The notes under the pieces were generated by a model. That model was not told the origin of the DNA. It ran no database searches and saw nothing but the letters and a program-made list of their open reading frames with translations. The translations under genes were made by a program, and so were the position numbers. A stretch of DNA of 64,000 nucleotides. It comes from Spiroplasma endosymbiont of Nebria brevicollis. GTDB lineage: Bacteria; Bacillota_I; Bacilli_A; Mycoplasmatales; VBWQ01. The DNA lies in assembly GCF_964030895.1 (NCBI RefSeq), contig NZ_OZ034986.1, forward strand, positions 1,178,001 to 1,242,000. The letters run 5' to 3'. This document shows positions 10,120 through 20,705 of the stretch, piece after piece. Each line of letters starts with the position of its first letter. Within the stretch, counting starts at the first letter, position 1.

Positions 10120-10585
10120 CATTTACATTCCCATTTGAGGGTGTTTGTTAAAGATTTCGCTAATATAAGGAGTGTCTTGGGAATTAACTTGTGTTCTGGA
10201 TTAAATTCAGATTTTAAAACTTTAAGTTCAATTTCTATATTTAATTGATTTTCATTTAAATTATTATTTGGTTTCTTACTAATAAATTTTTTAATAGTTG
10301 ATTTTATTTTTTCAATAAATTTTCTAAATAAACTTTCTTTAAATAATTTTAAGTTACTAACCATATCAATAATTTTATTATCTAATTCGTCTTTTTGCAT
10401 AGTTGAATCGATTATTCTTTCATCTAACTTTTTAAAAACATCTTCTCTGTCTGGTGTTCTTATTACATAATTATCAGAATCGGGTGCACACTTAGCAATT
10501 CATTGATTATTTTTCTTAATCTTGTTTTAATTAAAGATTCTATGTAATTCATGAATTTATCTGAATTATTATTTTTATTAATCAT
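10116..10585 (-). pseudogene. Frameshifted coiled-coil gene behind leader copy D
   Basis: ATG 10585 (RBS AAGGAAG) starts MINKNNNSDKFMNYIESLIK and stops after about 40 codons. The +1 frame continues the protein (NQWIAKCAPDSDNYVIRTPD) into the open segment from 10400 (MQKDELDNKIIDMVSNLKLF) to TAA 10116. A single-base indel near 10525 therefore breaks a gene of about 155 codons. The product is Lys-rich and helical; no family recognised. Confidence 0.55.
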
Positions 10586-10622
10586 AATATCTTCCTTTTT
10601 TATTTTCACAATTGAGTAATTT

Positions 10623-10680
10623 AAAAAAACCATTTACTTTTAAAATTAAAGTATTGGTTTAAAAACTTATATTTAGTTTT
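10623..10680 (-). promoter_or_regulatory. Leader stem-loop with U-tract (copy D)
   Basis: On the minus strand ACTAAATATAAGTTTTT is followed by AAACCAATACTTTA, ATTT, TAAAAGTAAATGGTTT and a T-tract. It lies about 38 bases upstream of ATG 10585, the same arrangement as copies B and F. Confidence 0.6.
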
Positions 10681-10774
10681 TAAAAATAATCATATAATAA
10701 TTTTTATTTATTATCTATCAACGATGATTTCTAAAATCAAAATTAAATAGTTATAACACAACTCTCTCATATGT

Positions 10775-10924
10775 TTATTTTTGTTCATATTTTGTTATTG
10801 TATTATCAAATGATTTTTGATAACACTCTCCACTACAATATATAAATTTATCACTATACAAAGAATCAAATGTTTGCTCTTTTTCACATGATGATAAATA
10901 ACATTTAGTTGTAACAATTGGCAT
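10775..10924 (-). CDS. Small Cys-rich, putative zinc-ribbon protein
   Basis: 49 residues from ATG 10924, with a good RBS (TTAGGAGAG) eight bases upstream. Four cysteines form two knuckles: TKCYLSSCEK near the N-terminus and FIYCSGECYQKSF near the C-terminus. YCSxxC followed by an aromatic residue resembles treble-clef/TRASH-like metal-binding folds, but the spacing of the first pair (C-x5-C) is not standard. Single-gene unit upstream of uvrA's 3' end on the same strand. Function unknown. Confidence 0.5.
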   Translation of the reverse strand: MPIVTTKCYLSSCEKEQTFDSLYSDKFIYCSGECYQKSFDNTITKYEQK

Positions 10925-11075
10925 ATAAACCACTCTCCTAATCTTCATTCTACTATTTATATTTTACATGGTTTATTTAACAGCCTTCTTCATATGCTTA
11001 GAATAAAGTTTTGAGTGTTATGAATAGAATCTGTTTTAAGGTTTTTTTACTCTTGCTTACTACTTGGGGTACACT

Positions 11076-13946
11076 CTATTTTCGTTTTAAATCACGAGTT
11101 ATTACTTTTTTTAAGTATTGACCAGTATATGATTTTGCAACTGTTACAACTTGCTCAGGCGTTCCTGTTGCAATTACTTCACCACCATATTTACCACCTT
11201 CAGGTCCTAAATCAATAATATAGTCAGCAACTTTAATTACATCTAAGTTATGTTCAATCACAACCACAGTATCACCATTATTAACAATTTTATTTAACAC
11301 TTCAATTAAATGTTTAATATCATGAACATGTAACCCCGTTGTTGGTTCGTCAAGAATATACATAGTCTTACCTGTTGCTCGTTTTTGTAATTCTTTGGCT
11401 AGTTTTACTCGTTGTGCTTCACCACCTGATAATTCAGTGGCTGGTTGCCCTAAAGTAATATAACCTAATCCAACTTCTTGCATCATTTTTAATTTTTTAC
11501 TAATTTTCGGATGGTTAGCAAAGAAATCTAATGCCAAATCAACTGGTAATGCCAACACATCAAAAATATTTTTTGCTTTATATTTTACTTGTAAAGTCTC
11601 ACTATTATAACGTTGACCTTCACAAATCTCACATGTAACATAAACATCAGGTAAAAAATGCATAGAAATTTTAATGACACCATCACCAGCACAACGTTCA
11701 CATCTGCCACCTGATACGTTAAATGAGAAGCGTCCTTTTGCATAACCACGAATTTTTGCTTCAGGAGTTTGGGTAAATAAATCACGAATATCATCAAATA
11801 CTGAAGTATAAGTAGCTGGATTACTTCTTGGAGTTCTACCAATTGGTTCTTGGGAAATAGAAACAATCTTATCAATGAATTCCATACCCTTTATGTTTTT
11901 ACATAATCCTGGTCGTTCACCTTTAATGCCTAAATTCTTTTGAATTCTGGCTAATAAAACATCATTAACTAAAGTTGATTTACCACTACCTGAAACCCCA
12001 GTTACACAAATAAATTTACCTAATGGAAATTTAACATTAATTTTATTTAAATTATTAGCTTGCGCTTCTTCAATTTCAATAACTTTACCATTACCACTTC
12101 TTCGTGATTTTGGTAGGGGGATGTACTTAGTACCATTTAGATATTGACCAGTAATTGATTTAGGATTATCTGCTACTTGTTGGGGTGTCCCTTCAGCGAT
12201 AATTTCACCGCCATAAATCCCAGCCATTGGTCCGACATCAATTAACCAATCTGCTGCTCACATTGTATCTTCATCATGTTCTACTACTAATAGACTATTA
12301 TCTAAATCACGCATTTTTTTTAACGTTTCAATAAGTTTAGCATTATCACGTTGATGTAAACCAATCGAAGGTTCATCTAGAACATACAAAACTCCCGTTA
12401 ATTGTGATCCAATTTGGGTAGCTAATCTAATGCGTTGTGATTCACCACCTGATAAGGTTTGTGCCATTCGTGATAAATTTAAGTAGCCTAACCCAACATT
12501 AGTTAAAAAGTTTAATCGATTAACAATTTCTACTAAAATTAGTTTCGCAATTTCTTCTTGGTTGGTTGTTAGTTTTAGTTGTAAAATAAATGCTAAACTT
12601 TCTTCGATATCTAATTTAGTATATTCACTAATATTTATTTTTTGATTTTTTTCATTAGTAAGTTTAACTGCTAAAGCAAATTCGTTTAGTCTTGTTCCTT
12701 TACATGTTAAACATGTACGTTCACTCATGTATTTACGATAATACTCACGAGCAAAATCACTAGTTGTTTCTAAATATCGTCGTTCAATTAAGGTGCTTAT
12801 TCCTTCAATATAATCATGATTAGGATATTTACGACCGTTGGCAGAAACTAAGTTGTAACTAATGGTTTCATCACTACCACGCATAATATAATTAATTTGT
12901 TCTTTAGTTAAGTTTTTTAACGGCTGATTCAAATCAATTAAATAATGATGACAAAGCACTTTCAAACGTTGTCATTCTAAATTACTAGTATCAACAACAT
13001 TTTTATAGTATTCAACACCACCATTATTAATGGAAAGTCTAGTATCAGGCATTAGTAAGTCTTCATCAACTTCTAATTTTATTCCCAATCCTTTACATTC
13101 AAAACAGGCACCACTAGGAGCATTGAAAGAAAATAAACGTGGTTCTAAAGTGGGGATGGCAAATCCGCAAACTTTGCATGCATATTTCTGTGAAAATAAT
13201 CATGATTCATTATTATCAGTTAGAATAATTTTAGCTAAACCACCACTATGATTTAAAGCAACTTCTAACCCATCATGAATGCGAGAAATCATATTATCAT
13301 TATTAGCAAATTTAACGCGATCAATAACAATATCAATATCATGGCGTAATGATTTATTTAAATCAATCTCTTCATCTAAACTATAAATTTTATCATCAAT
13401 TTTAACACGTAAAAAATTTTCTTTTTTTAATTTGACTAATAACTCTTGATGACTACCTTTTTTAGCAACAACTACTGGTGATAAAATTTCAATACTAGTA
13501 CTATCTTGTAAGGTCTTAACTTTATTCACCATCTCTTTTAAGGTTTGGCTGCTAATCGGACCATGACCTTTATTACAATATGGTGTTCCTACTCGTGCAT
13601 ATAGTAAACGAACATAATCATAAATCTCAGTTACCGTTCCGACTGTACTTCGTGGATTATTACTCGTTGTTTTTTGGTCAATCGAAATAGCAGGTGCTAA
13701 ACCTTCAATGGCATCAACATCAGGTTTTTCACTATTACCTAAAAATTGACGGGCATACGCCGATAATGACTCAACATAACGTCTTCTGCCTTCAGCATAA
13801 ATCGTATTAAATGCTAATGATGATTTACCACTACCTGAAACCCCAGTAATTACTACTAATTTATATTTAGGGATTTTAATATTTATATTTTTTAAATTAT
13901 GTTCACGTGCCCCTTTAACACTAATATATTTTTGATTATCAGCCAT
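11076..13946 (-). CDS. uvrA: Excinuclease ABC subunit A
   Basis: Damage-recognition ATPase of nucleotide excision repair, 956 residues, the usual length. Two ABC modules: Walker [10 protein letters not shown] near the N-terminus and GVSGSGKST in the second half; signatures LSGGESQRI and LSGGEAQRV; zinc sites [10 protein letters not shown] and CERCAGDG with CEICEGQ. I chose ATG 13946 ([20 protein letters not shown]) because the upstream in-frame ATG at 13958 overlaps its RBS GGAGGAG. Several Trp are TGA. Its partner uvrB lies about 1 kb upstream on the same strand, separated by ogt and a convergent small gene. Confidence 0.97.
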
Positions 13947-14174
13947 TTGCTCCTCCATTTACTTTTCATTCTTGTTTAATTATACTATATACGGAACATT
14001 TTACCGATAATTATTAACCTAAAAAAATGAATTTAATGATTATATTTAAACACTTATAGTATTTATTATTAATAGTAAATACTAAAAATAAGATTAGACT
14101 TTAAGTTCTAATTATAACATCTTGTTATATTTAGGGATTTTTTATGTCAAAATTTCGAAAAGGAGTAACAATAT

Positions 14175-14450
14175 ATGATCACCTATTCAAATTTAGACTG
14201 TAAAATAACTAGAGAAAACATTGCACTACCAACAAAAACTTTGGAAAGAAAAAATTCACAACAAGATTTTGCTATTGAGCAATTAGTACGCTTAGTCTTT
14301 AAAAAAAGTTTAGTTAATTTTTACACAGAAGGTCGAATGGTAATAAACAATAATCTTGAACAAAAATCCGTTTTACAAAGTATATGTGCTGACCATGATA
14401 CACCAACAATGCAAGAAAATAACCCCACTACTAGTACTAATGGACTATAA
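14175..14450 (+). CDS. Small hypothetical protein
   Basis: 91 residues starting MITYSNLDCKITRENI, with RBS AAAAGGAG nine bases upstream of ATG 14175 and a TATAAC-type box with a short hairpin (ATAACATCTTGTTAT) in the leader. No family recognised; polar, with a central helix containing IEQLVRLVFKKSL. Its 3' end overlaps ogt tail to tail by six bases. Its layout (short leader, small lineage-specific protein) resembles the genes behind the leader family but the hairpin is different. Confidence 0.5.
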   Translation: MITYSNLDCKITRENIALPTKTLERKNSQQDFAIEQLVRLVFKKSLVNFYTEGRMVINNNLEQKSVLQSICADHDTPTMQENNPTTSTNGL

Positions 14451-14900
14451 TTTCTCTAAATTCAATAAAAATGTTTTAATATCAGCACCATAACGATAAT
14501 TAATAATATTTTTATTTTTACTAACTACACGATGACAAGGTACAATAATAGCAACTAGATTTTTGCCCAATGCAGTTCCCACAGCACGCACTGCTTTAGG
14601 ATGACCAATATTAATAGCCAATTGTTCATAAGTTAATGTAGTACCATAGGAAATAGCACAAGTTTTGCTTCATACTAATTCTTGAAACGGTGTTCCCTTC
14701 AATACCATTGGTAGTGAAAACTTAGTTAATTTTTTATCAAAGTACATTGCTAACTGTTGTAAACAGTTAGCAATTACTATATCATCTTTTCTATTAACAA
14801 ATTGTGGTTTCTCAACAAAACTAAGGTTAACTAATTGTTCATTTTCAACAATGATTTCAATTAATCCAGTCTTACTATTAAAGTATCCATATTTTTTCAT
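14445..14900 (-). CDS. ogt: Methylated-DNA--protein-cysteine methyltransferase
   Basis: A 151-residue suicide repair protein that removes O6-alkyl groups from guanine. The alkyl-acceptor motif IVPCHRVV is present, preceded by the HTH/Tyr-Arg region (YEQLAINIGHPKAVRAVGTA). The N-terminal half is short and divergent, as in other Mollicutes. One Trp (ELVWSKTCAISYG) is TGA. Start ATG 14900 has GGAGATAAA upstream; the gene lies 19 bases after uvrB on the same strand, so uvrB-ogt looks like a repair operon. Confidence 0.92.
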
Positions 14901-14919
14901 AAATTTTATCTCCGATCAT

Positions 14920-16905
14920 TTATTTATCACTTTCAATATTCAAGATTAAATCACGTAATGCTGCTGCTTTTTCAAATTCTAAATCTTTTGCTGCTTGTAA
15001 CATCTCCACGTGTAAATCAGCAATAATTTTGGTTTTAGCAGTAATTTTGGCTTTTCCCTTACTAGCATTCAATAGTTTCAAATCATTATCCAATTCTCTG
15101 GTACTCACAATTTCACTTAACGGTTTTTTTACAGTAATGGGAGTAATATTGTGTTTTTTATTGTAAGCAATTTGAATCTCTCGTCTTCTTTTAGTTTCAT
15201 TCATCGCTTGTGTCATAGCATCAGTAACAAAATCACCATATAATATAACATGACCATTAACATTTCTCGCAGCTCTTCCGATGGTTTGAATTAAAGATTT
15301 AGTATTGCGTAAGAACCCACTTTTATCAGCATCAAGAATACAAATTAATGAAACTTCAGGTACATCCAAGCCTTCTCGTAATAAATTAATTCCAACAATC
15401 GCATCAAATACCCCTTTTCGTAAATCTAATAACACTTTCGTTCGCTCTAAAGTTTTTAGTTCATTGTGAATATATGCCACTTTAATTTTCTTTTCTTGTA
15501 AAAAGTTAGTTAACTCTTCAGCCATTCTAATAGTTAATGTCGTAATAAAAACACGTTCATTATTTTTAATACGAGCTTTAATTTGTGTAATAATATCATC
15601 AATTTGATTAGCTGGTGGTTTAACTTCAATGGTTGGATCTAATAATCCTGTGGGGCGAATAACTTGCTGGATAGGAACATTAAATGGTGCAGGCTCATCT
15701 TTAATTAATTCCAATTCATAATCGGCTGGCGTTGCTGATGTATAAATGATTTGTTTTAACTTATTAGAAAATTCATTAAAGTTTAGTGGCCTGTTATCCA
15801 TAGCACTAGGTAAACGAAATCCATATTTAACTAGTGTTTCTTTTCTACTGCGATCAGTATTATACATACCACGTATTTGGGGGATGGTCATATGTGACTC
15901 ATCAATAATAGTTAAAAAATCATCAGGAAAAAAATCAATTAACGTAAAAGGTGATGTCCCAGCTAGTCGTCCTTCGATATGGCGAGAATAGTTTTCAATT
16001 CCGCTACAAATTCCAAATTCAGTTAATGCTTCTAAATCATGATTAGTACGTTGTTCTAAACGTTGGGCTTCTACCAACATATTATCTGCTTTTAATTGCG
16101 CTAATGTCACTTTTAATTCTTCGCTTATTTTAACAATGGCTTTATCGACACGATTTTTACTAGTAATATAGTTTTGAGCAGGGAAAATTGTAACAAAAGG
16201 GAAACGTTCTAAAACATTTGCTCCTAAAGTATCAATGCGGGCAATTTCTTCAATTTCATCACCAAATAAACTAATACGTAAATAGTATTGGTCATTTCAT
16301 GATGGTGCTAATTTAATTAAATCGCCTTTTACACTAAAACTTCCTGGGTCTAAAGTAGTATCATTGCGAACATAACCATTTTTGATTAATTTTAAAAGTA
16401 AATCTTTACGATTAATTGCTTGACCTTTGCGTAATTCAAAAAAGTTATTTTTATATTCTGCTGGTTCTTGTTCACCATAAATAGCAGCTACTGATGCGAC
16501 AACAATGACATCTTTACTAGTAGAAAGTCCATTTAGTGCACTTAGTCGTAACATTTCAATTTCTTGATTTTGTTTAGAATTTTTATCAATATAAGTATCA
16601 GTTTTTGGTAAATAGGCTTCGGGTTGGTAAAAATCGAAATATGAAACAAAATATTCAACCCGATTTTCAGGAAAAAAAGTTTTTAATTCTCCATACAGTT
16701 GCATAGCTAAAGTTTTATTATGAACTAAAATTAATGTTGGCTTTTGAACTTGAACAATTACATTAGCCATTGTAAAAGTTTTACCAGTTCCTGTGGCGCC
16801 TAATAAGACTTGGTGTTTAATCTTTTTATTAATACCCACTACTAATTCTTTAATAGCAGCAGGTTGATCACCAGTTGGTTGATATGGGGCTACGAGTTTA
16901 AACAT
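14920..16905 (-). CDS. uvrB: Excinuclease ABC subunit B
   Basis: DNA helicase-like subunit of nucleotide excision repair, 661 residues, the expected length. Walker A GATGTGKT, the damage-locating beta-hairpin region [16 protein letters not shown], the DESH box, helicase motif VI (QTIGRAARN) and the C-terminal UVR domain that contacts UvrC. TGA Trp codons split it under the standard code. The RBS AAAGGAAA precedes ATG 16905. It starts a uvrB-ogt unit. Confidence 0.97.
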
Positions 16906-17026
16906 GTTATCATTTCCTTTATTAAAAGTTTGTTTACTATATTACTATATATCATTATTTTAACGAAATTAAATTATTAAATAATAAATAAGGAAAACAA
17001 GCATTTAAAAAACGTTTGTTGCCATG

Positions 17027-17097
17027 AGTTAGATAGTCGTAATTTTGTGAGAGTTAAATTCTCTCTTCTCTAGAGATCAGAGATAATGCATCTCTTA
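17027..17097 (+). repeat. Solo remnant of a group II intron 5' end
   Basis: This stretch matches the first part of the intron at 27.9 kb: GTTAGATAG, TCGTAATTTTGT and CTCTAGA(G/C)ATCAGAGATAA occur in the same order in both. The copy lacks the GTGCGACCCGAAAG start, has diverged in the middle and is not followed by a maturase, so it is a decayed related element or a partial insertion. Confidence 0.6.
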
Positions 17098-17185
17098 TAT
17101 TCTACTCAGAGCCAATTATTGCTAGAAACTTTCCAGTAATATCCAATAAACTATATAACTTTGAACATCTCCCTTTCCTTAATAC

Positions 17186-17220
17186 AAAACAAGACACCAC
17201 ATATTCTGGTGTCTTTTGTT
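17186..17220 (-). terminator. Intrinsic terminator
   Basis: AAGACACCA (17191-17199) pairs perfectly with TGGTGTCTT (17207-17215) around a 7-nt loop; on the minus strand it is followed by GTTTTG. It lies just after the stop of the transposase remnant, so it probably belonged to that element. Confidence 0.65.
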
Positions 17221-17222
17221 AC

Positions 17223-17339
17223 TTAATATTTTTCATTGCTTTTTCTAATTAAACCTGCATTTTTAACAGTATCAATTGGGGTTCTATTTCCCTTAGCCAT
17301 ACGTTTTTTATACAATCTATTATACACCAAAGAATAATC
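17223..17339 (-). pseudogene. Transposase C-terminal remnant
   Basis: A 39-codon frame reads DYSLVYNRLYKKRMAKGNRT then PIDTVKNAGLIRKSNEKY and TAA, followed by a perfect terminator. Composition and position suggest the tail of an IS-encoded protein, but I cannot name the family from this piece. Confidence 0.35.
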
Positions 17340-17425
17340 GTACTTGAGATTGAGAATTATTAAATAGTTTTTTTACTAAAAAATTACCTAGTTATTTATC
17401 TTAAGTTACCCTACCCTAATATAAT

Positions 17426-17743
17426 TTATGTATTAAAATTCATTAACTCATATAAAGACTTACGAAACTCAGGACCATACATAACCCCGCCAACTGGAAT
17501 TTTATTATCAATAGCCTCACTAATCTTAGCAACCCACTGTGGTCCAAAGCCCCCACATAACTCAATGGTTTGTACCCCCTTCTGAGATAGTAAGCGTTTA
17601 GCAATATTGATTGTTAGTGCTTTATCATTAACATTTAAACCAATAATTTGAAATTGACATGGTCCAACTTTAGTTTTAAAACTATTATTTTGTTCATTGA
17701 AACCAGGGCTTAAATAAATAAATGCTCATGAAGTAAGTGGCAT
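17426..17743 (-). CDS. DUF6506 family protein
   Basis: 105 residues with the family-like core IELCGGFGPQWVAKISEAI and IPVGGVMYGPEFR. These match the small DUF6506 group by memory; the biochemical function is unknown. RBS AAAGGAAAGAGAGGAAG precedes ATG 17743. Trp codons include TGA. Stands alone, divergent from the lipase at 17906. Confidence 0.7.
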
Positions 17744-17905
17744 ATAACTTCCTCTCTTTCCTTTGAAATTATTTTCTTTTCTTTTACTATTATAAGTATA
17801 TAATAAAAATTAACACTTTTAATATTAAATATAGTGTAATATCATAAATTAGTAAATATTACTTTTTAGATATTTACAAAGAAGATAGAAATGAGATGAA
17901 AAAGT

Positions 17906-18928
17906 ATGAAATCTCTTTTAGAACTTATTACAACGGTATTAGTGAGTACACCAATCATTACTAACACTATTAATAATAAAACAACTATCAACACTAATCT
18001 TTATGTTTTAGGAGATAGTCTATCAGATACAGGAGCCTTAGCTGGTGCTGGAACACAATTTTTTCAAGCAAGTAGTTTACTGTTTCCCAATATTAAAGAA
18101 GTAAAATTAGAAGCTCCATATTATAATAATTCATTTTCAAATGGTCATGTTGCTGCACAAATTGTAGCAGATAAATTAGGAGTTAAATTAACACCTGGCT
18201 GAAAATTCAATGATTTAGTACTTAAAACACATCAACAAGTAGGCAACAATTATGCCGTTGGTGGTACACAATCTAGTTTACGTACTGATGCACAAGGAAT
18301 ATTTATTAATAAATTTGATATTAATGCCCAGGTTAATGCTTTATTAGATCAACATCCAGTACAAGAAAATGATAAAATCTTTTTAGAAATTGGCGGTAAT
18401 GATATTATTTATGCAATGACAAAAGATTTTGATTTCGAGCAAAACATTATTATTAATAATGCTATTTTTAATGAAAAAACAGCATTAGAAAAATTAATTA
18501 CTAAGGGTGAAAATCATATTTTAGTTGCTAATTTGCCTGATGTTAGTACAATTCCTATGTTTAACAAAGACACAACAAAAAGTTCAAGAGTTAAAGAATT
18601 AGTTAACATGTTTAATGATAAATGAACAGTAATGATTAATAATTTAAATGCAAAATATAATAATTCTATTAAAAGTTATAGTTTACTTAATGGTATGAAT
18701 CAAGCAATAAGTGCTTTTAAACAAGATCCTAATCGCAATATTACTGACAATGCAGTAACTACTGATTTTAAACAGTTATTAAAAACTGGTACTTTAACAC
18801 CAAAATATAACCCTGATGTTAAGCCTGAAAATATTGACAATTATTTTTTCTTTGATTCTGTTCATCCAACTAAATGAGGGCATAATTTTATTGGAAATCA
18901 ACTAATAAAATTGATTGAAAAATGATAA
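17906..18928 (+). CDS. Secreted SGNH/GDSL lipase-like hydrolase
   Basis: 340 residues. An N-terminal hydrophobic leader (MKSLLELITTVLVSTPIITN) suggests export. Block I VLGDSLSDTGAL (catalytic Ser), block III LEIGGNDI and block V FFDSVHPTKWGHNF (catalytic Asp/His) are all present. It is a paralogue of the gene at 6193-7155 with matching motif order, but has a signal peptide. Several Trp are TGA. The stop is TGA-TAA (Trp then TAA). Secreted phospholipase/esterase activity against host or medium lipids is inferred. An inverted copy of its last ~90 bases lies at 20.2 kb. Confidence 0.86.
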
Positions 18929-19068
18929 CACAAGGTATTTTTTATTAAAAAAAGGGCACATTCTAAAGTTAAAAATGTAAAATATTGCTGATTTTACGAT
19001 ATAATTCACTTAGTGTTACTAGATACCAACTAATTTAAAAATATTTGTATTAAAATTGACAATTATCC

Positions 19069-19152
19069 TTGTTTTTGTTCTTAATATTATATATAATTAT
19101 TAATGCTTTAAGCAATGTAGTCCCGGTAAAATTACACTGTAAGGAGAAAAAT
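19069..19152 (+). promoter_or_regulatory. rplM promoter and candidate L13 leader
   Basis: TTGTTT (19069-19074), a 17-base spacer and TATAAT (19092-19097) form a good promoter; a TTGACA also lies at 19056 but is too far from that -10. The leader TTTAAGCAATGTAGTCCCGG through TACACTGTAAGGAG can pair (TGTAG/CTACA-like, GTGTAA), as expected for the autoregulatory L13 leader known in Firmicutes. The regulatory claim is inference. Confidence 0.5.
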
Positions 19153-19593
19153 ATGCGTCAAACAACAATGAATTTCAAGAACATTGAAAAAAAATGATAT
19201 GTTATTGATGCCAACGGTTTAGTTTTAGGACGTCTTGCAACTAAAGTTGCAATGATATTGCGTGGTAAAAATAAACCTTCATTCACACCTCATCTTGATT
19301 GTGGAGATTATATTATTATTATTAACGCTAACAAAATTAAATTAACTGGTAATAAACTACAAGACAAGAAGTATTACAATCACTCACAATTTCCTGGAGG
19401 GTTACGTACACGTAATGCCCAAAGTATGATTGCTAAAAATGCTTCTGAATTAGTAGAAATAGCTATTAAAGGTATGCTTCCAAGCACTACTTTAGGTCGT
19501 AAACAATTTACACATCTTCATGTTTATAATCAAGACCAACACCAACACCAAGCCCAAAACCCTGAAGTTTTAACACTAGGCCAAGAGGAGTAG
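19153..19593 (+). CDS. rplM: 50S ribosomal protein L13
   Basis: 146 residues, the standard length. Family features: [16 protein letters not shown] near the N-terminus, the [20 protein letters not shown] block, and the [10 protein letters not shown] core (commonly MLPKN-LGR). One N-terminal Trp is TGA, so standard-code starts at 19252 are wrong. RBS AAGGAG lies seven bases before ATG 19153. Forms the usual rplM-rpsI operon, six bases before rpsI. Confidence 0.97.
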
Positions 19594-19599
19594 ACTTTT

Positions 19600-20007
19600 A
19601 TGACAACATCTAACAAACCCGTAACTTATTCAAGTTCAGGTGGACGTAAAACGTCAACTGCACGTGTGCACTTAAAAAACAGTGGTCAAACAAAGATCTT
19701 AATTAATGGTTTAGAACCAATAAAGTATCTAGAGCAAGAAATCCTAGTTCAAGATATGTTATTACCTTTAAAAGTAACTAACACTTTAGAAAGTTTTGAA
19801 ATCAATATTAAAGTTGAAGGTGGAGGAAGAACTGGTCAATCTGGTGCTGCACGTTTAGCATTATCAAATGCTTTAGTGAAAGTATCAGAAGATTATAGAA
19901 TATTATTACGTCAATTCGGATTATTAACTCGTGATGCACGTAAAAAAGAACGTAAAAAATATGGTTTAAAAGCTGCTCGTAAAGCACCCCAATTTTCAAA
20001 GCGTTAA
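19600..20007 (+). CDS. rpsI: 30S ribosomal protein S9
   Basis: 135 residues ending in KAPQFSKR, the conserved basic tail that reaches toward P-site tRNA. It shows GRKTSTARVHL near the start and the GGGRTGQSGAARLALSNAL block. RBS AGAGGAG overlaps the rplM stop, so the genes are translationally close. Followed by a strong terminator. Confidence 0.97.
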   Translation: MTTSNKPVTYSSSGGRKTSTARVHLKNSGQTKILINGLEPIKYLEQEILVQDMLLPLKVTNTLESFEINIKVEGGGRTGQSGAARLALSNALVKVSEDYRILLRQFGLLTRDARKKERKKYGLKAARKAPQFSKR

Positions 20008-20026
20008 AATATTATTGGTATATACG

Positions 20027-20054
20027 AAAAAAGAGTTCTATGAACTCTTTTTTT
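20027..20054 (+). terminator. rplM-rpsI intrinsic terminator
   Basis: AAAAAAGAGTTC, loop TAT, GAACTC and seven T, 20 bases after the rpsI stop. Confidence 0.9.
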
Positions 20055-20196
20055 ACTGACTTAACTAAAACTTCAGGTACATTCTTTGGTTTTTTACAAA
20101 CAGTTGTTGTGTGTTATATAGTGTTTTAGTTGCTTGATCATTGCTGGCATTTGACAAATGATAATTGGTATCTTTGAATTAGTTGGTGCCTTTTAA

Positions 20197-20285
20197 TTAA
20201 TAAAAAATACCTTGTGTTATCATTTTTCAATCAATTTTATTAGTTGATTTCCAATAAAATTATGTCCTCATTTAGTTGGATGAAC
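20197..20285 (-). repeat. Inverted copy of the SGNH lipase 3' end
   Basis: Read on the minus strand this is almost identical to 18860-18950: GTTCATCCAACTAAATGAGG, through the lipase stop (AAATGATAA) and on to GGTATTTTTTATTAA, with about one mismatch in the coding part. It flanks rplM-rpsI in inverted orientation, so it is a truncated second lipase copy or a rearrangement footprint. Confidence 0.8.
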
Positions 20286-20578
20286 TTGCTGAATTTAATA
20301 ATAAATATTCTGCTATCAAATGACATAAATGATTTAAATACTTATATTTAATTGTCATTCCTGTAATTATTCTCATTCATTTAGGTTTTGCTTTCTATAA
20401 ATTATTTAATGATATTAATGCTAATCCATTTGTATTTTTTACCATTGGTATAACAATGGGAGCAGTTAGTGTCTTATTATTTACCTTCATCTTTATTTAT
20501 TACAATAATATTAAAACAACTATTGTCAAACTCAATAATAAAATCTTGAAAAGAAAAGATAGTTTAAAAAATAATTAA
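20276..20578 (+). pseudogene. Membrane protein fragment, 5' end lost
   Basis: The open frame encodes WHKWFKYLYLIVIPVIILIH, a second hydrophobic helix (FFTIGITMGAVSVLLFTFIF) and a basic C-terminus (KILKRKDSLKNN). There is no plausible start: the upstream end fuses into the inverted lipase fragment at about 20285, so the 5' part was deleted. Two transmembrane segments; family unknown. Confidence 0.55.
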
Positions 20579-20582
20579 GTTC

Positions 20583-20621
20583 AATAATCAGTCTTTTTAA
20601 TACAAAGACTGATTATTTTTT
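20583..20621 (+). terminator. Intrinsic terminator
   Basis: AATAATCAGTCTTT pairs perfectly with AAAGACTGATTATT (20604-20617) and is followed by T4ATT. It ends the membrane-protein fragment transcript. Confidence 0.85.
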
Positions 20622-20705
20622 ATTATTCTGAGTATTATTTCGCACCAAAGCTATTATAAACTAGTAATGGTATTAACTAAACCCTTTAAAATTTCTTGAT
20701 TTAAA

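Noticed and set aside
19808-19999. Antisense open frames over rpsI, uvrA, pyrG, gltX and similar genes
   Set aside because: Mirror-frame shadows of well-identified genes without their own RBS.
20060-20190. Minus-strand frame with PTNSKIPIIICQMPAMIKQL
   Set aside because: Short, no start or RBS; possibly a scrap of the lost lipase neighbourhood, not supportable.
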